DNA of 64,000 bases. Origin: Bacillaceae bacterium IKA-2. Its GTDB lineage: Bacteria > Bacillota > Bacilli > Bacillales > Anaerobacillaceae. Both the position numbers and the translations under genes were made by a program. The notes under the pieces were generated by a model. It was not told where the DNA came from and ran no database searches. It saw only the letters and a list, made by a program, of their open reading frames with translations. Positions 1 to 9,085 of the stretch are shown piece after piece; within the stretch, counting starts at the first letter, position 1, and the number at the start of each line of letters is the position of its first letter. The stretch covers positions 3,162,001-3,226,000 of the forward strand of contig CP134492.1 of assembly GCA_031761875.1 (NCBI GenBank), given 5' to 3'.

Positions 1-19
1 TTCTTTCCCTGGTACTTTT

Positions 20-223
20 TCAGTAGTTGCTAAAATCATCGTCATCTTCCTCCTTTTTTTCTTTTATCCGTTCAATTATTATTAGCACCAAAACAAACAC
101 CCAACCTAAAATGTGAAAAGCAAACAAATAAATCGCCGTTACGATATCAATAAAAAAGAAGATTAGTGCTACAACTTGCAATATTACAGTAACCATTAAA
201 ACAATTGATTTCAAATTAAGCAT
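20..223 (-). CDS. small two-helix membrane protein, function unknown
   Basis: I do not recognise the family. The 67-residue product has two hydrophobic stretches (about residues 4-24 and 28-50) that look like membrane helices, followed by a charged tail (ERIKEKKEEDDDDF). It is probably an integral membrane protein with a short hairpin fold. The start is supported by an AAGGGAG ribosome binding site about 8 bases before the ATG. It is divergent from the radical SAM gene that follows. The sequence gives no clue to its role; it could equally be a phage- or stress-type small membrane protein. Confidence 0.6.
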   Translation of the reverse strand: MLNLKSIVLMVTVILQVVALIFFFIDIVTAIYLFAFHILGWVFVLVLIIIERIKEKKEEDDDDFSNY

Positions 224-427
224 TTTACTAACTCCCTTAACTCTAGCTACTTTTATTATATTACGAAAAACACTATTCTTAAACTAGTTTTTGTTAATAG
301 CTTCCAATCATGGATATGATCAATAGTAGACATTTATTCACTTATTTTGTGTTAAAATACGATAGTGGATAGTAAGAAAACGCTTTGCTTCACAGAAAAG
401 TGTAAACATAGAATCGAGGGAACATCA

Positions 428-2185
428 TTGAAAATTGTCATAACATCATTAAACGCTAAATTTATTCATACAGCCCTTTCACTTCGACTTTTAAAAGCCT
501 ATGCTGAGCCAGAATACATGGTGGACATCAAAGAATATACGATAAACGATCCGTCAATTAACACGGTCTCTGATCTTTATGAAAGTAATCCTGATGTTAT
601 CGGCTTCGCCTGTTATATATGGAACATTGAAAAAACAATTGAGATTGTCAAAATGTTAAAAAAAGTAAAACCTTCTTTAAAAATAATTTTAGGTGGTCCT
701 GAGGTTTCCTTCGATATTCGTTATTGGATGGAACGGGTTCCAGAAATTGATTTTATCGTTGCCAATGAAGGGGAAGAAACGTTCAAGCATTTGTTAGATG
801 AGATTACTAGCTCTCAAAAATATCACCTCGTTTTTGGAGCAAGCTATCGAAAAGGTGAAGAAATCATTGTTAATCCATCCAGGCCTAATTTGAAGCTTGA
901 TATGATCCCTACTGCCTATCGTTTTCAAGAAGATACAAATGATTTAAGTAAACGAATTGTTTATTTTGAAACAAGTCGTGGCTGCCCGTTTAGCTGTTCG
1001 TTTTGTTTATCTTCAATAGAGGTTGGCGTTCGTTATTTTGATATCGAACGCGTAAAAGCTGACTTACTTTATTTAATTGAACATGGTGCTAAATTAATTA
1101 AGTTTATTGACCGTACCTTTAACATAAAACGAGACTATGCTCTTGAAATTTTTCAGTTTTTAATTGATAATCACCAAGGCTGTGTTTTCCAGTTCGAAAT
1201 TACTGCTGATATTATGCGACCAGAAGTTTTAGAATTTCTTAATACTCATGCTCCGCCTGGAATTTTTAGATTTGAAATCGGAATCCAATCAACAAATGAT
1301 GCCACGAATGAATTAGTGAAACGAAAACAAAACTTCGAAAAACTTTCACGAACGGTGCGAATGATCAAGCAAGGTGGGAAAATCGATCAGCATCTCGACT
1401 TAATTGCCGGCCTTCCTGAGGAAAATTATCAATCATTTGGAAAAACTTTTAATGACGTTTTTGCGATGCGAGCGGAAGAATTACAATTAGGCTTTTTAAA
1501 AATGCTTCGTGGCACGGGATTAAGAAATCAAGCCGCTGAATATGGCTATGTTTATATGGACAACTCACCTTATGAAATATTAGCTAATGATGTACTCTCA
1601 TTTTCTGAGGTAATCAGAATTAAACGGGTCGAAGATATTTTAGAAAAATACTGGAACGCTCATCGGATGGATCATACGATTGAATTTTTAATTAAAGAAG
1701 AGTTCGAGACCGCCTTCGATTTTTTTCAACAGTTTGGGGATTTTTGGGACAAACAAGGTTGGTCGAAAATTGGTCATCAGCTTGAAGATTTATTTTTGCG
1801 GCTTGACCAATTTTTACAAACTCGTTCAAGTGGAAACCTACCCGTTATTAGGGGCTTAATGATTTATGATTTCTTTTTAAATCATAAACATAAGCCTCGA
1901 AAAACATGGTGGGAATTCTCGCTTAGCAAAGAAATACAATCGAAATTTTTCAATCATCTTGCAGTACAGCCGGAGCTCGTCAGCCCAGATTTTGCAAACA
2001 TGAGGCTCTCGGTTAAAGAATTACACAAGCATACGATGATTGAAGTCATCCCTTTTAACCTAGATCATTATTTGCAAACAAACAAGATTGAGTATCAACA
2101 AACGCTACTAATCAGCTATTTTGATCCAAAACTACTTAAAAGTCGGCCGTTTATTTTGAAGGAAATTCAGTCAATTCTAGACTAA
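428..2185 (+). CDS. B12-binding domain radical SAM protein
   Basis: Cytoplasmic radical S-adenosylmethionine enzyme of the BchE/P-methylase-like group, substrate unknown. The N-terminal ~140 residues form a cobalamin-binding Rossmann-like domain (ALSLRLLKAYAE, IGFACYIWNIEKT, IILGGPEVSF). The radical SAM cluster motif is RGCPFSCSFC with cysteines 186, 190 and 193, counting from the TTG at 428. The C-terminal ~200 residues match the DUF4080-type extension usual in Bacillus homologues of about 580 residues. I chose the TTG at 428 because GAGGG lies 7 bases upstream and the length becomes 585. The in-frame GTG at 365 has no ribosome binding site and lies just after a TAAAAT -10-like box at 353-358. 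The gene stands alone. Confidence 0.85.
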   Translation: MKIVITSLNAKFIHTALSLRLLKAYAEPEYMVDIKEYTINDPSINTVSDLYESNPDVIGFACYIWNIEKTIEIVKMLKKVKPSLKIILGGPEVSFDIRYWMERVPEIDFIVANEGEETFKHLLDEITSSQKYHLVFGASYRKGEEIIVNPSRPNLKLDMIPTAYRFQEDTNDLSKRIVYFETSRGCPFSCSFCLSSIEVGVRYFDIERVKADLLYLIEHGAKLIKFIDRTFNIKRDYALEIFQFLIDNHQGCVFQFEITADIMRPEVLEFLNTHAPPGIFRFEIGIQSTNDATNELVKRKQNFEKLSRTVRMIKQGGKIDQHLDLIAGLPEENYQSFGKTFNDVFAMRAEELQLGFLKMLRGTGLRNQAAEYGYVYMDNSPYEILANDVLSFSEVIRIKRVEDILEKYWNAHRMDHTIEFLIKEEFETAFDFFQQFGDFWDKQGWSKIGHQLEDLFLRLDQFLQTRSSGNLPVIRGLMIYDFFLNHKHKPRKTWWEFSLSKEIQSKFFNHLAVQPELVSPDFANMRLSVKELHKHTMIEVIPFNLDHYLQTNKIEYQQTLLISYFDPKLLKSRPFILKEIQSILD

Positions 2186-2261
2186 AAATAATGTCTAATT
2201 GGACGAATGAATTTCATTCCGACATGTAAACAGAAAAAAATATAGTAGCTAATTTGAAATT

Positions 2262-2307
2262 TATATTGGTTGGAATGTCGAATATAAACGATATTTCAAC
2301 CAATATA
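2262..2307. repeat. 19-bp inverted repeat
   Basis: Arms 2262-2280 and 2289-2307 pair over all 19 positions, two of them as G-U in RNA, around an 8-base AT-rich loop. No T-run follows, so it is a poor intrinsic terminator. It lies between the radical SAM gene and the EamA gene and could be a leader structure for the latter or the relic of a small mobile repeat. Confidence 0.5.
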
Positions 2308-2319
2308 TTCATATAACAA

Positions 2320-3306
2320 GTGTTTTCGCTTTTTAGTCGCTATATAGTGCAATTATTTACTAGGTTAATGGTTTTAATATATAAGCTAGGAGGTAATTCT
2401 ATCGATAAGAGGAGTGTTTTATTTATCATTGTTGGCGCATCTTTATGGGGAACAATCGGAATCTTCGTTCAGGGTTTGTATGAGTTTGGACTTACTCCAC
2501 TTCAGGTTGTTACTGTTCGCGTCTTTTTTGCTGCAATCATTATTTTAATCTTTTTATTAATCAAAAACCCCTCTTTATTAAAGATCAAGATAAAAGACTT
2601 TAAATATTTTATTGGCACTGGAATTCTGTCAATTGTGTTTTTTAATTGGTTCTTTTTTACTGCAATCCAAGAAACTTCGCTTTCTGTTGCAGCGATTTTA
2701 TTGTATACTGGGCCAGCTTTCGTAACGATTATTTCGAGGTTTACATTTAAGGAGTATCTTACACCGCAGAAATTACTAGCATTACTGTTTACATTAATTG
2801 GCTGTGTCCTTGTTATTGGTCTGTTTCCATTAGAACAAACGAGATTAAGTCTCTATGGGGTTGTTGTCGGCATTGGCTCTGGTTTTTGTTATGCACTATA
2901 TTCAATTTTCGGCAAATACGCACTAGCAAAATATCATTCTCAAACTGTAACAGCCTATACATTTATTTTTGCTAGTGTAGCTCTTTTGCCAATAAGTGGT
3001 CTTTGGAAAATCGATAATTTACTTACCACAACGCCTATTTGGGCTTATGGAATTAGTTTAGGATTATTCCCAACGGTTTTAGCTTACTTCCTATATACAA
3101 AAGGTTTAGAAAAAGTTGAAACGAGCAAAGCGTCAATAACAGCAACAATAGAGCCTGTTGTTGCTGCCTTAATTGGAATTTTCATCTTTGGTGACCTGTT
3201 AACAAGTTGGCAATTTATCGGAATTTTTATTGTTTTATCCGCTGTCATTTTTATGGCAGCACCATCAAAAGACAAAAAATATCTTTACCCAGTAAAAACA
3301 TTTTAA
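2320..3306 (+). CDS. EamA/DMT-family transporter
   Basis: Drug/metabolite transporter superfamily exporter with about ten membrane helices in two repeated EamA halves. Recognisable blocks are ASLWGTIGIFVQGL near the start and the second-repeat pattern TKGLEKVETSKASITATIEPVVAALIG. Substrate unknown. The GTG at 2320 opens the longest frame, but the best ribosome binding site (TAGGAGGT, 2387-2394) sits six bases before an ATC codon at 2401. Starting there gives about 301 residues, the normal family length, and removes an unusual 27-residue extension. Either translation begins at a non-standard ATC or a weaker upstream start (GTG 2320, ATG 2368) is used. The gene is convergent with the MATE pump. 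Confidence 0.85.
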   Translation: MFSLFSRYIVQLFTRLMVLIYKLGGNSIDKRSVLFIIVGASLWGTIGIFVQGLYEFGLTPLQVVTVRVFFAAIIILIFLLIKNPSLLKIKIKDFKYFIGTGILSIVFFNWFFFTAIQETSLSVAAILLYTGPAFVTIISRFTFKEYLTPQKLLALLFTLIGCVLVIGLFPLEQTRLSLYGVVVGIGSGFCYALYSIFGKYALAKYHSQTVTAYTFIFASVALLPISGLWKIDNLLTTTPIWAYGISLGLFPTVLAYFLYTKGLEKVETSKASITATIEPVVAALIGIFIFGDLLTSWQFIGIFIVLSAVIFMAAPSKDKKYLYPVKTF

Positions 3307-3321
3307 CAACAGACTTTTAAA

Positions 3322-3370
3322 TTTAGGGGCCAGTTCCCCACCTAAACGAGAAGTGAAGGTGAGCACTTCT
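3322..3370. terminator. hairpins between convergent genes
   Basis: Two stem-loops lie between the converging EamA and MATE genes: TTTAGGGG (3322-3329) with a complementary arm ending at 3346 and one bulged A, and AGAAGTG (3349-3355) with CACTTCT (3364-3370). Neither has a clear T-run, so the terminator reading rests mainly on position. Confidence 0.35.
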
Positions 3371-3414
3371 AATCAAATGGAGTCTCAACACGCACTAACA
3401 GTAACTCTTCTTGT

Positions 3415-4785
3415 TTAGGTGGCCTCTGAATCCTTGTCAATAAAAGACATTTTAGTCCATTTTTTTGATTTCCAGCGTTTTAGCATTAATAGACCTCTAA
3501 GCCATTCATCAGCAATAAAAGCAATCCATACCCCGACTAAGCCAAGTCCAAATATTACTCCGAGAATGTAAGCTAGGACAACGGCTACCCCCCACATCGA
3601 TAAAATCCCGACATAAACAGGATATTTAACATCACCGGCGGCTCTTAAAGAGTTAATAACAACAAGATTAAAGGCTCTACCAGGTTCTAGGATAATTGTT
3701 AATAATATAAGGATACTCCCAAGGGCAATAATGTCAGGGTTATCAGTGAAAATCCCAAAAAGATATTTACTGAAAATTGTAAAAATCACCGCTAGGACGA
3801 ACGAAACAATAATAGCTATTTTCAAACTTTTTATACATCGCTTGTAAGCCGCATCTAATTGCTCTGCACCAATATAATGGCCAATTAAAATTTGAGTACC
3901 TTGGCCAATTGCAATGGAAAAAAGTAGAATAAACATCATTAGACTTTGTGTGTACACCTTCGTCGTTAAAGCCAATGTTCCAAAAGAAGCAATAAAGTAA
4001 GTAATTGTTATTTGAGACGTGTTATAAGCTAAATGTTCTCCCGCGGACGGTATCCCAATTTTTAATAGCTTCTTTAGTTCATTTTTCGGAAACTTCTTAA
4101 AAAGAAAGGCAACCGATAAATTTCCTTGAAGGCGGTAGTAAAGGATAATAAACATTGCTATGAGCCCAAGTGAACGACTAGCAATAGTAGCAATTGCTAC
4201 CCCTGTTACACCTAAAATAGGAAAACCAAATGAGCCAAAAATAAATAAGTAATTACCAATAACGTTAATTAAATTCATTCCGATCGTCACAAACATTGCA
4301 TCTTTTGTATACCCATGACTGCGAATAACCGCTGCGATTGTCATTATCAGTGCTTGAATAAAAGCAAATCCACCGACAATTTGTAAATAAATAAGGGATG
4401 CATCAATTAACTCTGAGGGAATGTTCATTACCTTTAAAATAAATGGTGCTAGTACGAATAAAACTAAACTTAAAATAAATCCGAAAATAAAATTTGCAGC
4501 AATAGATACGACAGCAATTTGGTTCGCAGTTTGATCCTTTTTGGCACCAACATATTGAGCGATTAAAATGCTAGTACCTGTTGCGATAAAACCAAACATG
4601 ACAATAATAACATTTAAGATCTGGTTAGAAACCCCAACAGAAGCAACTGCATTGTCATCATATCGACTGAGCATTAATGTATCGGCACTCCCCATAAGCA
4701 TATGTAAAAAAATCTCAATAAAAATCGGCCAAGTTAACGCTAGTAATGTTATTTTCGTCGCTGTCTTTGTTTTTGATTTTTTCAT
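3415..4785 (-). CDS. MATE-family efflux transporter
   Basis: Multidrug and toxic compound extrusion pump of the inner membrane, cation-coupled antiport by family knowledge. The 456 residues contain about twelve hydrophobic segments in two MatE halves, with typical blocks WPIFIEIFLHMLMGSADTLM and VGVSNQILNVIIVMFGF near the N-terminus and GQGTQILIGHYIGA in the second half. The ATG is preceded by GAGGTGAG. An AraC-type regulator starts 282 bases away on the other strand, so the pump may be its target (inference from position). The drug or metabolite exported cannot be read from sequence. Confidence 0.9.
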   Translation of the reverse strand: MKKSKTKTATKITLLALTWPIFIEIFLHMLMGSADTLMLSRYDDNAVASVGVSNQILNVIIVMFGFIATGTSILIAQYVGAKKDQTANQIAVVSIAANFIFGFILSLVLFVLAPFILKVMNIPSELIDASLIYLQIVGGFAFIQALIMTIAAVIRSHGYTKDAMFVTIGMNLINVIGNYLFIFGSFGFPILGVTGVAIATIASRSLGLIAMFIILYYRLQGNLSVAFLFKKFPKNELKKLLKIGIPSAGEHLAYNTSQITITYFIASFGTLALTTKVYTQSLMMFILLFSIAIGQGTQILIGHYIGAEQLDAAYKRCIKSLKIAIIVSFVLAVIFTIFSKYLFGIFTDNPDIIALGSILILLTIILEPGRAFNLVVINSLRAAGDVKYPVYVGILSMWGVAVVLAYILGVIFGLGLVGVWIAFIADEWLRGLLMLKRWKSKKWTKMSFIDKDSEAT

Positions 4786-5067
4786 TATTTATCTCACCTC
4801 AGTTTTCTAATAGTTAAATAATTGCTTAGATTTTTGATGAGAAAGGCAATGCGTTGAATATAGGGAATCCCTAACTTTTCACCTGCAATCTTATCGTTTT
4901 CCAACAACAATTCCACTTGTTTTATCGCTTTTAATACTTTCTTATTTGACTAAATCATATTCGATATAGCTTTAAAGATAAATACATAATATAATTAAAA
5001 CATATACTATTTTGCTATTTATTCTAAATAACGTCTAGCGCTAAACCATTATGAAAGGATTTTAAAA

Positions 5068-5835
5068 ATGAACATTGGTTTTTCTGGTTATTCTTACCAC
5101 ACAAAAGGGTATCATCACCAAAATAAATCTGGATTAACTAGTTATCTTATCCGCTTACAAACAGAGGGTTTATGTGAAATCGTCATTAATAAAAAAAAGT
5201 TAGTTTTCAAAAAAGGTGGACTTCTGTTAGCTAAACCAGGCGATTTATATGAACTACAGATCAAAGATAATCAAGAAAGTGGAGACTTTCACTTGTTTTG
5301 CGAAGGAACTTGGATCGATGATTGGTGGATTCGATCTGTCAAGCCATCTTTCTCTCAGATCATTCTTGATGAAAAACTACTCACCTTATGGCGCTATCTC
5401 ATACTAGAACAGCGTCGGCCGTCGTCCGAAGAAAATAAAGAGCTCTCTAACTATTTACTGAAATCCCTTTGCTTGTCTATTGAGCGTTCCATCAATGAAA
5501 CAACTTCAAATGTCAATCGACCTTACCCAGTGACACGAATGATGCGATACATTGAAGAACATGCAACACAAGTACTCAGGGTTGAAGATGTGGCACGGTA
5601 CGCTGGCCTAAGTGTTTCTAGGGGGGTTCACTTATTTAAAAGCAGTACCGGGAAAACAATAATTGAATATGTCCAAGAAATACGGTTATCCACTGCAATT
5701 AACCAGATGACATATACTTCAATGACACTTGAGCACATTTCTGAAAATTGCGGCTTTGGTACCTATGCTTATTTTCACAGAGTATTTAAAAAGAAATACG
5801 GTGTTGCTCCCGGAGCGTATCGCCGTCATGAATAA
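5068..5835 (+). CDS. AraC-family transcriptional regulator
   Basis: DNA-binding regulator of 255 residues. The N-terminal half is a small cupin-like sensor (LAKPGDLYEL block near residue 55). The C-terminal ~100 residues are the double helix-turn-helix AraC module (VEDVARYAGLSVSRGVHLFK and CGFGTYAYFHRVFKKKYGVAPGAYR). The start follows GAAAGGA. The divergent spacer 4786-5067 is AT-rich and holds an 8-bp palindrome TAGCGCTA at 5036-5043 just before the ribosome binding site; no ORF or clear promoter is seen there. Its likely target is the divergent MATE gene or itself. The ligand is unknown. Confidence 0.85.
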   Translation: MNIGFSGYSYHTKGYHHQNKSGLTSYLIRLQTEGLCEIVINKKKLVFKKGGLLLAKPGDLYELQIKDNQESGDFHLFCEGTWIDDWWIRSVKPSFSQIILDEKLLTLWRYLILEQRRPSSEENKELSNYLLKSLCLSIERSINETTSNVNRPYPVTRMMRYIEEHATQVLRVEDVARYAGLSVSRGVHLFKSSTGKTIIEYVQEIRLSTAINQMTYTSMTLEHISENCGFGTYAYFHRVFKKKYGVAPGAYRRHE

Positions 5836-5873
5836 CTGCTTACTAAGGGTAGCCGAATACTCTGTTCAATACG

Positions 5874-5912
5874 AAAAAGGTATCGCCAACTAAAATGGAC
5901 GACACCTTTTTT
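5874..5912. terminator. bidirectional intrinsic terminator
   Basis: Arms AAAAAGGT (5874-5881) and ACCTTTTT (5904-5911) extend inward through CG-rich pairs with one bulge. The A-run and T-run on the two sides suit termination of both the araC-type gene (+) and the M48 protease gene (-), which converge here. Confidence 0.8.
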
Positions 5913-5913
5913 A

Positions 5914-7176
5914 TTACTCAATTTTTCTTTTTTCACTATACTCTCTAATATGAGTAATTCTCTCAACCATCGGCGGATGAGTAAAACGGAGAATTTTAAT
6001 GAAAGTCGGCGGATTAAAATCTGCTAATCCTTCTACAGACAATTTATGAAAAGTTGCAATCGCAGCATCAGCATCATTAGTAAGCCCAAGCGCGTATCGA
6101 TCGCTTTCGTATTCATATGTTCTGGATATTAAATTGGATACTGGACTTGCTACAAAACTAAGCAGCGAAAAAATCAATAAAATTATTGGTAAAGCTGCTA
6201 AATCATTTCGTTTCAGAGCAAGGTTTGAACCAAGATTATTAATTGTTAAAGTATATAGCTTACTCGTAATATATAATCCAACAAATGAAGCGAGCAATGA
6301 TCCTAATAGCAGTAATGGAAGATGATTTAAATGATAATGCCCCATCTCATGGGCCATGACAAAAAGGACTTCTTCTCTTTTCAGACTCATAAGGGTTGTA
6401 TCCCATAAAACAATTCTTAAGTTAGCACCAATTCCAGTAACATAAGCATTAAGACCATTAGTTTTATCAGACATCTTAACTTCATAGACACGGTCAGCGG
6501 GAATATCAGCTTCTTGGGCTAGTCGTAAAATATCTTGCTCTAGTAACTTATCTTGAATTGGATAGAAATCATGATACAGCGGATCAATAACCACCGGCTG
6601 TATAAACATTAAAAATATCGTAAAAGGGATCGATAACAACCATGTGTAAAGCCACCATTTTTTAGGACTCTTTGAAACTAATAACATGATAACATAGGCA
6701 ATAACGGTTAAAATAATTGCCCCAATCCAGAATGAGATTAATTGATCTTTCATCCAACTTTCAAATGATTGAACAGAAATCCCAAATTTTGTACTTATCG
6801 AATAAGAAAAATAACTTAATGGAAATGTAGCGATCCAACTAAAACTTGCCAATAAAATAACATATAGCCCTGTGTAAACAAAGCGGTACCGAACGAGTTG
6901 TTTCGACCACTGACTAAACAAATGTGAAAGTCCGAAAATTAACACAAACAAGTAAATAAGCCATTCAAACGGTGTATCAATAAAATAAATTACGTTTCGC
7001 CATTTTGAAAAATCTTTTGCTAAAATGAGTTGCTCTTCTTCCATAAAAGTTTCTGGATCGGCCTCTGTACCAACAAAGTGTTCTGGTAAAGATGTTTCAA
7101 TCGTAAATAGATAGGTTGATATTGCAATTGCATAAAGAACGTATATAAATAATACTGCAAAAAAAAGCTTCCTCAT
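5914..7176 (-). CDS. M48-family (Ste24/CAAX-type) membrane metallopeptidase
   Basis: Integral membrane zinc endopeptidase resembling the CAAX prenyl protease family. Catalytic motif HEMGH at about residues 277-281 supplies two zinc-binding His and the Glu; the third ligand Glu lies in EYESDRYAL near residue 353. About six or seven hydrophobic segments surround it, and an N-terminal segment (residues 5-25) acts as signal anchor. The ATG at 7176 was preferred over the TTG at 7179 because GGAGGAGG is better spaced. Bacterial members act in membrane protein quality control; the substrate here is unknown. It stands alone as a transcription unit ending at the hairpin at 5874-5912. Confidence 0.88.
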   Translation of the reverse strand: MRKLFFAVLFIYVLYAIAISTYLFTIETSLPEHFVGTEADPETFMEEEQLILAKDFSKWRNVIYFIDTPFEWLIYLFVLIFGLSHLFSQWSKQLVRYRFVYTGLYVILLASFSWIATFPLSYFSYSISTKFGISVQSFESWMKDQLISFWIGAIILTVIAYVIMLLVSKSPKKWWLYTWLLSIPFTIFLMFIQPVVIDPLYHDFYPIQDKLLEQDILRLAQEADIPADRVYEVKMSDKTNGLNAYVTGIGANLRIVLWDTTLMSLKREEVLFVMAHEMGHYHLNHLPLLLLGSLLASFVGLYITSKLYTLTINNLGSNLALKRNDLAALPIILLIFSLLSFVASPVSNLISRTYEYESDRYALGLTNDADAAIATFHKLSVEGLADFNPPTFIKILRFTHPPMVERITHIREYSEKRKIE

Positions 7177-7256
7177 CAATTTTCCTCCTCCGTCTTCGAA
7201 AAATGGACAACATCTCCATTAATAAGCTTAGACGAAAGAACAGAATTTAGAACTTT

Positions 7257-7366
7257 AAAAGTTGGAAAGTTGAAGATTGAATGTAAACCTAAAATCAAAG
7301 ACAAAAAATCTATGAAATCAACTACACATTAGAATGCTTTTGAACTTCCTATCCAACTTTCAAACC
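7257..7366. repeat. intergenic CCAACTTT-family repeat, copy A
   Basis: The left end AAAAGTTGGAAAGTTG (7257-7272) and the right end ATCCAACTTTCAAAC (7351-7365) are inverted copies of one another with AT-rich sequence between. It fills most of the gap between the M48 gene and the chemoreceptor gene. The same words recur in copies near 12.8, 25.7, 27.9 and 39.8 kb. Confidence 0.5.
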
Positions 7367-7397
7367 TTATATTTTCTACCCTTACTCTTTGCATTAC

Positions 7398-8273
7398 TTA
7401 TTTTTCTGTATACTCTACTAATTCAGACATCGCTTTCTCCACGATTCCGATTAAATGTTCCATTTCTAACATTGAGCTTGTTTGTTCTTCAATAATTGCA
7501 GTATTAGTCTCAACTTGCTCTTGAATTGATTGAAATATTTCTTGGATTTCCGTTAAAATTGCACTAACATTAACAACGGATTTTTCACTTTCTGCTGCTA
7601 GGTTACGAATTTCTTTGGCGACTACAGCAAAACCTAAGCCAGCTTGTCCGACTCTTGCTGCTTCAATTCCAGCATTTAAACCTAAAATCTTACTTTTACT
7701 ACTAATCTGTTTAATAATATTGAGAACTTGTTCCATACTTTTCACTTTTTCTATTGATGCTTCTGTCGTGTTTTGGGTAATTAGTGTAGATCGTTCAACT
7801 TCTTTTGCCCCAGTTGTTACTTCTTCGGTTTTTTCTAACATCTCGTTTAAATTCCCATTAATTGATCCAATTGTGCCCTTCAAATGGTCAAGTATTTCTT
7901 TATTTTCTAAGTAGAGGGACACCGTTCGACTGGTTAAGCCCAGTATTGGCCTAATCGCTTCAGGATCACCACCTACACCCAAATTCGCAATCCTCTTTCC
8001 TTTATAAACAACTGGTAAATTAATCCCCGGACGAGGTGCTTTATTTCCAAGTGTTTCCTTTAATTTTTCATGTTCCGCACGAGTCACAACACCCTCTTTA
8101 ATTAGCCCGTCCATTACTTTTTTACCAACTGAATGGTCGTTACCTATCCGTTGTTTATCATAAGCAGCAAAAATTGTCCCTTCCTTATTAACAAAAATTA
8201 AATGATAGCCTGTTTCCTCACTTACAATTTGACAAATATGCTGGGCAAACTCATCAGATAACAAATTATTCAT
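7398..8273 (-). CDS. soluble chemoreceptor with sugar-diacid recognition domain
   Basis: Cytoplasmic methyl-accepting chemotaxis-like protein of 291 residues with no membrane segment. Residues ~1-130 match the sugar diacid recognition domain known from CdaR regulators (QICQIVSEETGY, GVVTRAEHEKL, APRPGINLPVVYKGKRIANLGVGGDP). Residues ~140-290 are a shortened MCP signalling hairpin with tip ILGLNAGIEAARVGQAGLGFAVVAKEI. It probably senses an intracellular organic acid and signals to CheA/CheW. The GGGGGGATGA ribosome binding site supports the ATG. It lies far from the chemosensory operon at 30-44 kb, so it may belong to the flagellar system elsewhere. The 263-base upstream gap shows no other feature. 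Confidence 0.85.
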   Translation of the reverse strand: MNNLLSDEFAQHICQIVSEETGYHLIFVNKEGTIFAAYDKQRIGNDHSVGKKVMDGLIKEGVVTRAEHEKLKETLGNKAPRPGINLPVVYKGKRIANLGVGGDPEAIRPILGLTSRTVSLYLENKEILDHLKGTIGSINGNLNEMLEKTEEVTTGAKEVERSTLITQNTTEASIEKVKSMEQVLNIIKQISSKSKILGLNAGIEAARVGQAGLGFAVVAKEIRNLAAESEKSVVNVSAILTEIQEIFQSIQEQVETNTAIIEEQTSSMLEMEHLIGIVEKAMSELVEYTEK

Positions 8274-8536
8274 TAAAAATCATCCCCCTATTATAAAACG
8301 CTTACAATTAACTTAAAAAAGACGTCCCTCATACGGTCATCATACCTGTATTTTATTTTAGCAGAAAATTAACTATTTTCTATATAAAATTCATTTTTCT
8401 CTAAATATTACTTAAATGACGCTTCCACCATCAACACTATGTTCCATTTATGAGAATTGTCTCACCAGATGTTAGAAAAAAATAGGGGATTTGTTATACC
8501 ATCTGGATTTCCTAAGCATTGGAGCGGGATCATTTT

Positions 8537-8965
8537 TTACTGCTCATCTGCATGATAGCCAGTTATATATTCCATTTGCTTTTCTCCTTCACCAGAAAAA
8601 AGAAAATCTTCAAACACTTTCGTGTCCTCATCAAACGTTACGGTCAGATTAGCATACCACTCTCCAGCCATCGATAGTGGTAACTCTAATTGATACAGAC
8701 CTTCTTCAACTCTGTTCATTGTACCCTCAATCGGGTGATTCATCATTTTCATATTCATATATAAATATACTTTATCAACATCAATCGAACTACCAGATTT
8801 GTCACTTATTTGAACGGTATATATATGAAACCCTTCTGTTGATACAGTATTTGCTTCATCTGAAAAATTTACAGTCAGATTTTTAAGCTCACTTCCACTA
8901 GAGCATCCTATTATTAACATTAACATTATCAAAAAAGTCATAAATAAGTTAAACTTTTTCACCAT
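8537..8965 (-). CDS. FixH/YtkA-like lipoprotein
   Basis: Secreted lipoprotein of 142 residues: signal peptide residues 1-20 ending in the lipobox LIIGC (Cys21). The mature part is a single beta-sandwich resembling the YtkA-like/FixH domain (LYMNMKMMNHPIEG, LSMAGEWYANLTVTFD). The Met/His-rich MNMKMMNHP stretch could bind copper, by analogy with copper-handling relatives (inference). The start has AAGGTG upstream. It is divergent from the thioredoxin-like/ccdA pair, which fits a role in cytochrome oxidase or cytochrome c assembly, but the sequence does not prove this. Confidence 0.75.
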   Translation of the reverse strand: MVKKFNLFMTFLIMLMLIIGCSSGSELKNLTVNFSDEANTVSTEGFHIYTVQISDKSGSSIDVDKVYLYMNMKMMNHPIEGTMNRVEEGLYQLELPLSMAGEWYANLTVTFDEDTKVFEDFLFSGEGEKQMEYITGYHADEQ

Positions 8966-9085
8966 TTTTTCACCTTCTTCTAGTATTATTGTAAATGACC
9001 ACTAAATAACCATATTAGTTCTGTATTTTTTACTACTTTACTATTTTAGCATTTTAAACTAACTAGGAAAAGGGGGGTTATCTAA

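Noticed and set aside
224-364. Possible cobalamin riboswitch before the B12-binding radical SAM gene
   Set aside because: The gap is only about 140-200 bases, AT-rich, with no B12-box or conserved stem pattern; the same holds upstream of the mutase operon.
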